Origin: Thermotogaceae bacterium | GTDB taxonomy: Bacteria; Thermotogota; Thermotogae; Thermotogales; Thermotogaceae | DNA length: 54,056 nucleotides | Reading direction: 5' to 3' | NCBI GenBank assembly: GCA_015489065.1 | Contig: WGAO01000021.1 | Coordinates: forward strand, 1 to 54,056 | Shown: in pieces, positions 10,995-19,709 of the stretch | How the letters are laid out: each line of letters begins with the position of its first letter | How positions within the stretch are numbered: the first letter of the stretch is position 1 | Notes under the pieces: generated by a model | Database searches by the model: none | What the model was told of the DNA's origin: nothing | The model's input: only the letters and a program-made list of their open reading frames with translations | Position numbers and translations under genes: made by a program

Positions 10995-11069
10995 TGTCCA
11001 TCCCTCCTAACGCTTTTTGATCCTCAGGAGTATTACAACGGGTATATTACAACAAAGATCCGATGTGGT

Positions 11070-11978
11070 CTACAATCTTATTTTCAGATTTCTACTCTTG
11101 ATTTCTGACTGAATCTCTTCAAAGCTAGGGAAGGAAGAGGTTGTTCCCATTCTAGAAACCGTTATCGAAGCAGCAAGTGATGCTAACTTAGCGCTTTCCT
11201 CATCATCCATTCCCCTGAGCCTGCCGTATATGAATGCAGCGTTGAATGAATCTCCTGCTCCAGTAGTGTCAACTACATTAGTTTTCACGGCAGGCACTTC
11301 AATTGATTTCTTTTCAAAGAAAATCTTCGATCCCTTTTCACCCATCTTCACTATTACGCTTTCAACACCTTTTTTTAAAAGGTGTTTCACAGCCTTTTCG
11401 ATATCTTTCTTTCCAGTTATTTGAATTATCTCTCTTTCATTTGGAGAGATATAGTCAAAGTAGTAAAAGGCGTCCCACGGAATATCTGAAGGATATGAAG
11501 GATCTACATAAACCATCATTCCGGCTCTTTTTGCCATTGAAGATAACTCGAATATAGTATCAGCTGGTATTCCGAACTGTATGAAAAGGGCATCTCCTTC
11601 CTCTACTAAAGTCCAGTCTATCATCTCAGGGGAGAATTTCTCATTTACTCCAGGATAGTTGAGCATAGTATTTTGACCGTTCTTAGTTACAGCTATTGCA
11701 GTTCTGCCGCTTTCTCCATCACAGATTTTCAAGTGTGATGTATCAATTTCAAATTCGTTGAGCTTTTTCTGGATGAATTCTCCGAAAAAATCACTACCAA
11801 TGCATCCCGTTATGACAACATCTACTCCCAATTTTTTCAATGCAACCGCTACATTCGATGCTTTTCCACCGAGCTCAATTATGGATTTCTTAGCAACATT
11901 GTTTGAATTTATCTCTATTGAGTCTAGATAATAAAAGGTGTCCACATTGAACTTCCCTGCTACGATTACTCGCTTCAT
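11070..11978 (-). CDS. PfkB-family carbohydrate/ribokinase-like kinase
   Basis: ELGGKASNVAVALKKLGVDV; signature DTTGAGDSFNAAFIYG. Confidence 0.92.
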   Translation of the reverse strand: MKRVIVAGKFNVDTFYYLDSIEINSNNVAKKSIIELGGKASNVAVALKKLGVDVVITGCIGSDFFGEFIQKKLNEFEIDTSHLKICDGESGRTAIAVTKNGQNTMLNYPGVNEKFSPEMIDWTLVEEGDALFIQFGIPADTIFELSSMAKRAGMMVYVDPSYPSDIPWDAFYYFDYISPNEREIIQITGKKDIEKAVKHLLKKGVESVIVKMGEKGSKIFFEKKSIEVPAVKTNVVDTTGAGDSFNAAFIYGRLRGMDDEESAKLASLAASITVSRMGTTSSFPSFEEIQSEIKSRNLKIRL

Positions 11979-12943
11979 CTCATTTCACCCCTTATGAGAT
12001 CGAGAAGTTTCATGTTTACACCGTTGGCAGCAACTTTTACGGCGTTTTTTATTGCTATTCTGTCAGAATTTCCATGTGCTTTTACAACAATTCCATTCAC
12101 ACCTAGTATAAAAGCACCACCGTATTCTCTGGCATCCAGAAGCTTTTTAAAGTTCTCAAAAGCTTTTTTCATGAGAGCAGCACCTATCATAGAAACGATT
12201 CCAGATTCTTTAATGGATTTTTTCAAGGCAGTAGAAACCAGTTTCCCAACACCTTCCATGGTCTTCATCGCGACATTTCCGGTGAACCCATCCGTTACAA
12301 CAACATCAACAGTACCGATATTTATATCCCTTCCTTCGACATTTCCGTAGAAAGAATCTCCGAGTTTTTCCTTCAAAAGTTTGTAAGCTTCCTTAACAAC
12401 ATCTGTTCCCTTGATCTCTTCCTCCCCTACATTTAGGAGACCGACCTTTGGATCGTTCCTTCCAAGAATCTTTGCATATGCTATTCCCATTATTGCGAAA
12501 TCAAGGAGATGTTCCGGACGGACAGAAACGTTTGCACCGTTGTCTATCAGTACCGTGAAACCGTTTATCGAAGGAACGGGAACTGCAAGAGCAGGTCTTT
12601 CTATACCCTCCAACTTTCCAACGATCTTTGTAGATCCCAGAAAAAGTGGCCCTGTCCCACCTGCACTGACGAAAGCATCGATCTTCCCGTCCTTCAGATA
12701 TTGAAGTCCAAGGTGCATCGAGGAATTTTTCTTTCTGAGAACTTCAAGGGGCTTTGAATCCATCTTGAGATCATTGCTTGAACTTACAATTTCAACATCT
12801 CTGAGCTTTTCTCTTATTACTTTCTCATCGCCAAACGCGACTAAATCTACATTTAACTCTTTCAATGCCAAAAGGGCGCCTTCGATGATCTCAGAAGGCG
12901 CCCTGTCGCCGCCCATTATATCCAGGCCTATTCTTGGCTTCAT
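11975..12943 (-). CDS. plsX: Phosphate acyltransferase PlsX
   Basis: IGLDIMGGDRAPSEIIEGAL, FVSAGGTGPLFLGSTKIVGKLEGIERPALAVPVP, VVTDGFTGNVAMKTMEG. Confidence 0.96.
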   Translation of the reverse strand: MKPRIGLDIMGGDRAPSEIIEGALLALKELNVDLVAFGDEKVIREKLRDVEIVSSSNDLKMDSKPLEVLRKKNSSMHLGLQYLKDGKIDAFVSAGGTGPLFLGSTKIVGKLEGIERPALAVPVPSINGFTVLIDNGANVSVRPEHLLDFAIMGIAYAKILGRNDPKVGLLNVGEEEIKGTDVVKEAYKLLKEKLGDSFYGNVEGRDINIGTVDVVVTDGFTGNVAMKTMEGVGKLVSTALKKSIKESGIVSMIGAALMKKAFENFKKLLDAREYGGAFILGVNGIVVKAHGNSDRIAIKNAVKVAANGVNMKLLDLIRGEMR

Positions 12944-12947
12944 ATTA

Positions 12948-13130
12948 TCACTCCGCTACTTCAAAGACCTGCCTTCCCTTGTAGTATCCACAGTTCAGGC
13001 AGACTCTGTGTGGCATCTTTGGCGCTCCACAGTTTGGACATATCTCATAAGCTACGCTTATGGCTCTGTATATTTTTGCTCTCTTTTTGTGTGTTCTGCT
13101 TCTCGATCTCTTCTGTTTTGGAACGGCCAT
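12948..13130 (-). CDS. rpmF: 50S ribosomal protein L32
   Basis: MAVPKQKRSRSRTHKKRA..CPNCGAPKMPHRVCLNCGYYKGRQV. Confidence 0.97.
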   Translation of the reverse strand: MAVPKQKRSRSRTHKKRAKIYRAISVAYEICPNCGAPKMPHRVCLNCGYYKGRQVFEVAE

Positions 13131-13133
13131 TTC

Positions 13134-13676
13134 TCATCCCTCCTCAAGTTTTCTCTTAAGCTGCGCCAGCTTGACAAATCTGTTTCCTATTGAAAACTCT
13201 TTGGCTTCATCGCAAACGTGATCTGGATGCTCATTCAAATTTATTCCACAATAAGGACACAAACCCTTACAATCAGGTTTGCATAGAATTTTCTGTGGAA
13301 TCTCTACTATCATTGCCTCAACAATCCTGTCCGATAGATCTACTACCGGACTCGTATAGTATATCATGTTTTTGAGATTTTCAAGGCGAAATTCTCCTTC
13401 AACATCTTCGTGAGTTTTCTCAATGTAAAGCGCTTCTATTACACCATTTATCTTCACTCTAACTGGTGTTAAACACCTTGTACATGGATGCTCTATGGCG
13501 GTCCTAACATATCCGCCAACTGCAAATCCCTCTTTAGAGCGGGCGATCACTATCTTTACCTTTATATCTTCCAAAAAAGGCATGCAACCAGTATCAAGCT
13601 CAAGACACTCAAGCTCGAATTTCCCTTCAAGAATTTTTCTCTTCTTTATGCTGCTAAGGTCAATTTTCCAATCCAT
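13134..13676 (-). CDS. YceD/DUF177 family protein
   Basis: HPCTRCLTPVRVKI and C-terminal CKPDCKGLCPYCGINLNEHPDHVC; upstream of rpmF-plsX as in many bacteria; ATG 13676 (MDWKIDL). Confidence 0.88.
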   Translation of the reverse strand: MDWKIDLSSIKKRKILEGKFELECLELDTGCMPFLEDIKVKIVIARSKEGFAVGGYVRTAIEHPCTRCLTPVRVKINGVIEALYIEKTHEDVEGEFRLENLKNMIYYTSPVVDLSDRIVEAMIVEIPQKILCKPDCKGLCPYCGINLNEHPDHVCDEAKEFSIGNRFVKLAQLKRKLEEG

Positions 13677-13724
13677 ACAATCCCTCCGGCGATCTATTAA
13701 ACCACGACTCTTTAAAACAACAAA

Positions 13725-13744
13725 GGGGCTGCATTCGCAGCCCC
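13725..13744 (-). terminator. Intrinsic terminator after the ABC substrate-binding protein
   Basis: GGGGCTGC-ATTC-GCAGCCCC, followed on the minus strand by TTTGTTGTTTT. Confidence 0.85.
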
Positions 13745-13770
13745 CCATTTCTTTATTATCCGCTATGTTC

Positions 13771-14883
13771 TTACATTATATCTTTGGGGAAGATCATCTT
13801 GACGAATTCAAACTTTCCATCTTTCACAACATCTACCACGACTGGTTTTATGGCGTTTCCGTTTGCATCTATCGTTATCACTCCGGTAACCCCTGGAAAG
13901 TCTTTTATTTTTCTGATGTTCTCAGCTATTTTGACAGGATCAGCGCTTCCTGCCATTTCTATAGCTTTAAGGAGTATCATATAGGCGTCGTAAGAGAGCG
14001 CTGCCGCTGCGGAAGGATCTTCTCCGTATCTCTCTTTGTACTTCTTGACGAATATCTTGGAAGCTTCCGTGGCGGCTCCTTTTGGGTGATAGTGGGTTGT
14101 GAAGTACATTCCTTCGACTGCTTTTCCACCTATTTTGACGAGCTCTGGAAATTCGACGCCATCCCCAGCCAGCAATTTCCCGGTGAATCCCATTTGCCTG
14201 GCTTGTCTCGCTATAAGCGCCGCTTCTGTGTAGTAACCTGGTATGTATATGGTATCAACTCCATATCCCATTGCCGCAGCTATCTGAGCAGAAAAATCTT
14301 GGTCCCCAGTCTTGTAAAACAGTCTGTGAGTCTTTGTGCCACTGAATTTCTTGAATTTTCTTGCAAAGAAATTGGCAAGTCCAACGCAGTAGTCTTGCTC
14401 AACATCCATGAATATGGCAACATTTCTCGATCCGAGCTCTTTGTAGGCAAATATTGCTGCTGCAGCCCCCTGGAATGGATCGATGAAACAAGCTCTGTTG
14501 ACATATTTTCTGTTCTGCGTGACAAGTGGGTTTGTTGCCCAAGGTGATATCATTGGAACATGATTCTCTTCCGCTATTGGTGCACCTGCAAGGGTATTTC
14601 CAGAGCTCATTGCTCCTATTATCGCAACGACTTTCTCCTTGCTTATGAGCCTTTGAAAAGCGTTCGCAGACTCGGTTTTCTCGGATCTGTTGTCAGCCAA
14701 TATGAGCTCTACCTTCTGCCCGAGAACGGTTGGCTTCTCCTCATGAGCCAGTTTCAAACCATTCCAGGCTGCTTCTCCCACAGCCGAAAGATTTCCAGTC
14801 ATTGGAAACACAACTCCGATTTTTATTACAGCCATTGCCATGATTGCGAGCGCTACTGCAGACATCACCAAAAATTTCCTCAT
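13771..14883 (-). CDS. ABC transporter substrate-binding protein, branched-chain amino acid (LivJ-like)
   Basis: Signal peptide MRKFLVMSAVALAIMAMA; IKIGVVFPMTGNLSAVGEAAWNGLKLAHEE.., ISPWATNPLVTQNRKYVNRACFIDPFQGAAAAIFA; SD ggaggtgatatc before ATG 14883. Confidence 0.93.
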   Translation of the reverse strand: MRKFLVMSAVALAIMAMAVIKIGVVFPMTGNLSAVGEAAWNGLKLAHEEKPTVLGQKVELILADNRSEKTESANAFQRLISKEKVVAIIGAMSSGNTLAGAPIAEENHVPMISPWATNPLVTQNRKYVNRACFIDPFQGAAAAIFAYKELGSRNVAIFMDVEQDYCVGLANFFARKFKKFSGTKTHRLFYKTGDQDFSAQIAAAMGYGVDTIYIPGYYTEAALIARQARQMGFTGKLLAGDGVEFPELVKIGGKAVEGMYFTTHYHPKGAATEASKIFVKKYKERYGEDPSAAAALSYDAYMILLKAIEMAGSADPVKIAENIRKIKDFPGVTGVITIDANGNAIKPVVVDVVKDGKFEFVKMIFPKDIM

Positions 14884-14963
14884 GATATCACCTCCATGGT
14901 GAAAATTTTCAAACTCCCACCATTTGTAGATTATACCCTTCATTTGTCACTTAATCCAAAAAT

Positions 14964-15995
14964 TTAGGCTTTCTCAATGAAGAATTTATGAAGGTTTTCG
15001 ATGTCTTCTTTTTTGAGAAATTTAGAGGCGTCCACACAAATTCCAAGGGAGTCAAGATAATCTTTCCAATCATCGACAGGGCGATCTTGGTATTTCACAT
15101 TAAAACTTTTCCCATCTTTCGCCATTTTTATAACCGTTTCTATAGAACATCCACATGTCTTGGAAGCTAAATACGCTCCGAAAATATCCACGCCAAAGTC
15201 GTTTGCCATGTCGACTATCTTTTCAGCATTTTCATAATTTTTGAGTATCCGGGAAACCCCTTTTTTGAGTCTTCCTTCCATTGCTGCACAACTTATAGGA
15301 CACCCATAACAAGGGTGTCCGTATCTTCTAACGCTTTTATCCTTAGCTTTGAGTTTCTCTCTGATCTTTAAGGCTTCTTTAATGAATTTCTTATTTTCAA
15401 GAGTGCTTTGCGATGGAAAGAATACAAGAGCTTTTACTCCCATTTCAAACAGAGACTTTCCGGATCCTTTTCCGAAAGATCTGAATCTTTCAGATATAAG
15501 AGAGGATATGTCTGAACCTCTCTCCCCGGCTGGTCCGACTATTATCGTCTTCTTCCCGTTTTTTTCCAAAGCATTGGCAATTTGGAAAATGCTTTTTCCG
15601 AGAAAATCTGATGCTGAATCAAAATATACCTTGTTTGGAGAAAACTTGAGGATCAGTTTTTCTTCGGATTTTCCAGTGATTACAACACCATCAATTCCAT
15701 ATCCTCTTATATAAGCTCCTATGAATCCACCTATCGATGATATATGGTGTCCGTAATCTGTTTTCATCCCAAGGGAATATCTTCCACCTGTAGGAGCGGA
15801 AGTTCCGGTTAGGAGTCCTGGCGTTATTATCAAGGAGTTCTTGAAAGTCAAAAGGAGCTCTCTTGCAAGAGAGCTCCCACCTATAGAATGTGCTTTCAGA
15901 TTTGCTATTTCGAATTTCTTATTCTCTAGATCTACTATCAGGATCTTCTTTAGAATTCTTTGAAGGTCTCTCCTTTCGCTCCGCAGATTGGACAT
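14964..15995 (-). CDS. Compact aldehyde:ferredoxin oxidoreductase-like protein
   Basis: AOR N-domain-like ILIVDLENKKFEIANL..GPAGERGSDISSLISERFRSFGKG; Fe-S motif CYGCPISC (CxxCxxxC) and late LGIC. About 343 aa. ATG 15995 chosen, start uncertain. Confidence 0.75.
   Translation of the reverse strand: MSNLRSERRDLQRILKKILIVDLENKKFEIANLKAHSIGGSSLARELLLTFKNSLIITPGLLTGTSAPTGGRYSLGMKTDYGHHISSIGGFIGAYIRGYGIDGVVITGKSEEKLILKFSPNKVYFDSASDFLGKSIFQIANALEKNGKKTIIVGPAGERGSDISSLISERFRSFGKGSGKSLFEMGVKALVFFPSQSTLENKKFIKEALKIREKLKAKDKSVRRYGHPCYGCPISCAAMEGRLKKGVSRILKNYENAEKIVDMANDFGVDIFGAYLASKTCGCSIETVIKMAKDGKSFNVKYQDRPVDDWKDYLDSLGICVDASKFLKKEDIENLHKFFIEKA
15854..15877. repeat. Perfect 24-bp palindrome, terminator-like, inside the AOR-like CDS
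   Basis: GGAGCTCTCTTGCAAGAGAGCTCC is self-complementary; on the minus strand it is followed by TTTTG, 73 nt past the rubrerythrin stop. Confidence 0.9.
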
Positions 15996-16453
15996 CTGTC
16001 TGGAACCTCTCCTTCTACTGTGTATCCACAGACCGGGCATATGTATATTTTCTTATCTTCGTAATCTTCTCCCTTTTCCACCATTTCTTTCGCTTTTTTG
16101 TACATCTGAGCGTGGATTTTCTCAGCTTCCATTGCAAACTTTGTACTCACTTCTGCTCCTTTTTCTTCTTGAAGTTTTGCTGTCTCATTGTAAACCGGAT
16201 ACATTTCTTCTACTTCAAATGTTTCTCCATCTATGGCTGTCTGAAGGTTCTTCTCGTCGTCACCTATCCCGCCTAATTCCCTAAGATGGTTTCTTGCATG
16301 AACATATTCCGCATAAGCTATTGCTCTGAAAAGTCTTGCTAGGTTCTTTTTCCCTCGTTTCTCAGCTTCCTCGGCGAATATCGTATACTTCATATGTGCC
16401 ATCGATTCGCCCGCAAAAGCATCGCTCAGGAATTTCCTAGTCATCTCCTTCAT
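15950..16453 (-). CDS. Rubrerythrin
   Basis: Ferritin-like N-terminus (DAFAGESMAHMKYTIFAEEAEKRG; EYVHARNHLREL) and rubredoxin end (YICPVCGYTVEGEVPDRCPICGAKGETFKEF). Confidence 0.96.
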   Translation of the reverse strand: MKEMTRKFLSDAFAGESMAHMKYTIFAEEAEKRGKKNLARLFRAIAYAEYVHARNHLRELGGIGDDEKNLQTAIDGETFEVEEMYPVYNETAKLQEEKGAEVSTKFAMEAEKIHAQMYKKAKEMVEKGEDYEDKKIYICPVCGYTVEGEVPDRCPICGAKGETFKEF

Positions 16454-16484
16454 ACTCTTTCACCTCCTTGACAAAATTCTACAG

Positions 16485-16523
16485 AATTGTGAAAACAATT
16501 TCCAAATTTTCAGAAATTGTTTT
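16485..16523. promoter_or_regulatory. Perfect inverted repeat / operator candidate between rubrerythrin and cheX
   Basis: AAAACAATTTC (492-502)-10 nt-GAAATTGTTTT (513-523); plus AATTGT (485-490)-GAAA-ACAATT (495-500). Confidence 0.55.
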
Positions 16524-16565
16524 AAAATACACCTATAAAGATGCAGGAGGTTAGGGGGGAAACAC

Positions 16566-17024
16566 ATGGATGCAAGAATTGTAAACGCTCTTCTCACATC
16601 CGTGGTAGGAATATTTACACAGGTGCTCCAGCTCGAACCGAAACTCGGAAAACCTCAGGTTGCTAAAGACATAGACCCAAAGTACTCTATCGTTACGGTT
16701 CTGGGATTCGTTGGTGATATAGAAGGTAACATGATATATTCTTTCAACGAAGATACTGCCCTCCAGATAGTTTCTAGAATGATGGGGATGGAGTATGGCC
16801 AACTTGATGATCTTGCACTGTCAGCTCTTGGAGAGCTTGGAAATATGACGACAGGGTCTCTCGCTGTTAATCTAGAGAAGATAGGATACAAAACTGATAT
16901 AACCCCTCCGACTGTTATAACAGGTAAGGAGATAAAAGTATCAGTTGAGGGAGTAATACTTAAGCTTCCCGTTCAGCTCTTTAAACCTGAAGATGTGGAG
17001 CTGAACTTAGTTATGAAAAAATGA
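16566..17024 (+). CDS. cheX: Chemotaxis phosphatase CheX
   Basis: MDARIVNALLTSVVGIFTQVL..LALSALGELGNMTTGSLAVNLEKIGYKTDITPPTVITGKEI (ExxN motif). Confidence 0.93.
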   Translation: MDARIVNALLTSVVGIFTQVLQLEPKLGKPQVAKDIDPKYSIVTVLGFVGDIEGNMIYSFNEDTALQIVSRMMGMEYGQLDDLALSALGELGNMTTGSLAVNLEKIGYKTDITPPTVITGKEIKVSVEGVILKLPVQLFKPEDVELNLVMKK

Positions 17025-17287
17025 AAGGTTTAAAAGATTTTGCAAAACTCAATTTGATAACGGCTTTTGGAGCTACAGTGATCGCTAACATAGCAGTTGC
17101 CGGTTTCATAGGGTGGTTAATAGATAAGTACACTTTCGATAATAATGTCATCTTTGTTATTTCACTTTTTCTTGGAACTATTTCTGGGATTTACAACGGT
17201 ATTAGAGAGCTTTTAAAAGAAGCGGAGAGGTATGAAAAGCTTGATAAAAAAGATGATAACGATGATAGTGATTCTCACAGCGGCTGA
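17021..17287 (+). CDS. AtpZ/AtpI-like small membrane protein of the ATP synthase operon
   Basis: Two predicted TM segments (AVAGFIGWLIDKYTF; VIFVISLFLGTISGIYNGIRELL); overlaps cheX by 4 nt. Confidence 0.8.
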   Translation: MKGLKDFAKLNLITAFGATVIANIAVAGFIGWLIDKYTFDNNVIFVISLFLGTISGIYNGIRELLKEAERYEKLDKKDDNDDSDSHSG

Positions 17288-17560
17288 AGGTTTGGCGGCT
17301 GTGTTTTTTTATCCAAGGTTTACCATAGGGGCTTTCATAGGAGGAGGCGGAGCTTTAGTAAATACTTTTTCGTTATGGTATGATATAAAGCGATCTCTTA
17401 AAAAGAGAAGATGGATCAGAGGCTACACCGGTAGATATGCTTTCAGTGGAGCTCTGATGCTTGCAGGAGGATTGATTTCTGTAGCGACTCTGCTTGGGGT
17501 TTTTGTAGGACTTATGAACATGAAACTCTCAGCTTACATAGTTGGCTGGAGGGAGAGGGC

Positions 17561-17564
<4 letters not shown>
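17232..17564 (+). CDS. ATP synthase subunit I-like membrane protein
   Basis: Hydrophobic 110 aa ORF between atpZ-like and atpB; overlaps both neighbours. Confidence 0.7.
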
Positions 17565-18650
<1,086 letters not shown>

Positions 18651-18666
18651 AGAGGAGGGGATTTTC

Positions 18667-19170
18667 GTGGATGCCATGAAACCGCAGTTGATAAATTTCA
18701 ACTGGACGTCTGTAGTGATGCTCCTTATGCTTCTCATACTTATGTACATACTGTACAAAATGTTGTACAAACCTTTTTTGCAGATAGCCGACGAGAGAAA
18801 GAAAAAGATAGAAGAGGATATGTCGTCTGCAGAGAGGGCAAGGAAGGAAGCTGAGGAGCTTAGGAAACAGGTTTCTGAGGAGCTGAAAGAAGCTAGAAAA
18901 ACAGCTGAGGAGATCGTTAGCAAAGCCAGGAAAGAAGCTGAAGAGATAGTTTCAAGAGCAAGGGATGAGGCGAAAGAGGAGGCCAGCAGAATAATCGAAT
19001 CTGCGAAAAAGCAAGCGGAAATGGAGAAAGAGAAGATATTCGAGGAAGTCAAGGCAAAGGCAGGAGAACTAGCAGTGGCTCTATCTATTAAGATACTCTC
19101 AGGAGTTCTGGACGAAAAGGCGAAGAGAGAGTATCTCATAAAGATGATCGATAAGGAGCTGAAAAAATGA
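18667..19170 (+). CDS. atpF: F0 ATP synthase subunit b
   Basis: N-terminal TM then long charged helix (ADERKKKIEEDMSSAERARKEAEELRKQ); GTG 18667 after SD gaggagg. Confidence 0.92.
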   Translation: MDAMKPQLINFNWTSVVMLLMLLILMYILYKMLYKPFLQIADERKKKIEEDMSSAERARKEAEELRKQVSEELKEARKTAEEIVSKARKEAEEIVSRARDEAKEEASRIIESAKKQAEMEKEKIFEEVKAKAGELAVALSIKILSGVLDEKAKREYLIKMIDKELKK

Positions 19171-19703
19171 AATATTCCGCGGTTGCGGGGAGGTACGCCA
19201 GAGCTCTCTTGAATGTAGCGATAGATCAGGGTAAGGAAGATCTATACGAGAAGCTCCTGCTCTTGAGTGTGGAAATTTACAATTCTCTCAGAGATTTCTT
19301 CGACGATCCGACTATAAGTGCGTATAAGAAGCACAAAAAGATTATGGAATTTCTAGAAGCCGCGGAGGTCGATAAATCTTTTGAAAATTTTCTTCAGATA
19401 GTTTTTGAGAGAAAGAGGCAAAAATATCTCCCTATGATTCTCATGATCTATAGGGATATGAAAGTAGAATCTAAAGGCAAGATACCAGTTGAGGTTTACA
19501 CACCTATTAAACTCTCAAAAGAAGAAGAGGAAAAACTGGCGAAATTTGTCAAAAAACATTCCTTAAGAGATCCCGTTTTCAGGGAACACATCTCCGAAGA
19601 TCTAATAGCTGGTGTGAGATTGGAATTTCAGGGAATGAGCTACGACATAAGTGTCAAAGGAAGGCTCTCTAAGATAGCTAGGGAGATATTCGGAAAGGGG
19701 TGA
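19167..19703 (+). CDS. atpH: F1 ATP synthase subunit delta
   Basis: AVAGRYARALLNVAIDQGKEDLYEKLL..EDLIAGVRLEFQGMSYDISVKGRLSKI. Confidence 0.95.
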   Translation: MKYSAVAGRYARALLNVAIDQGKEDLYEKLLLLSVEIYNSLRDFFDDPTISAYKKHKKIMEFLEAAEVDKSFENFLQIVFERKRQKYLPMILMIYRDMKVESKGKIPVEVYTPIKLSKEEEEKLAKFVKKHSLRDPVFREHISEDLIAGVRLEFQGMSYDISVKGRLSKIAREIFGKG

Positions 19704-19709
19704 TGCTCT

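Noticed and set aside
11994-12704. Long plus-strand ORFs opposite plsX (118 and 97 aa)
   Set aside because: Antisense to a well-supported plsX; serine/proline-rich low-information sequence typical of the complement of a real gene.
13495-14547. 350-aa plus-strand ORF
   Set aside because: Antisense to yceD and the LivJ-like gene, whose products are clear; composition is not protein-like.
15298-15320. Possible selenocysteine-type element near the AOR-like Cys motif
   Set aside because: All relevant positions are TGT cysteine codons; no in-frame TGA and no SECIS-like placement.
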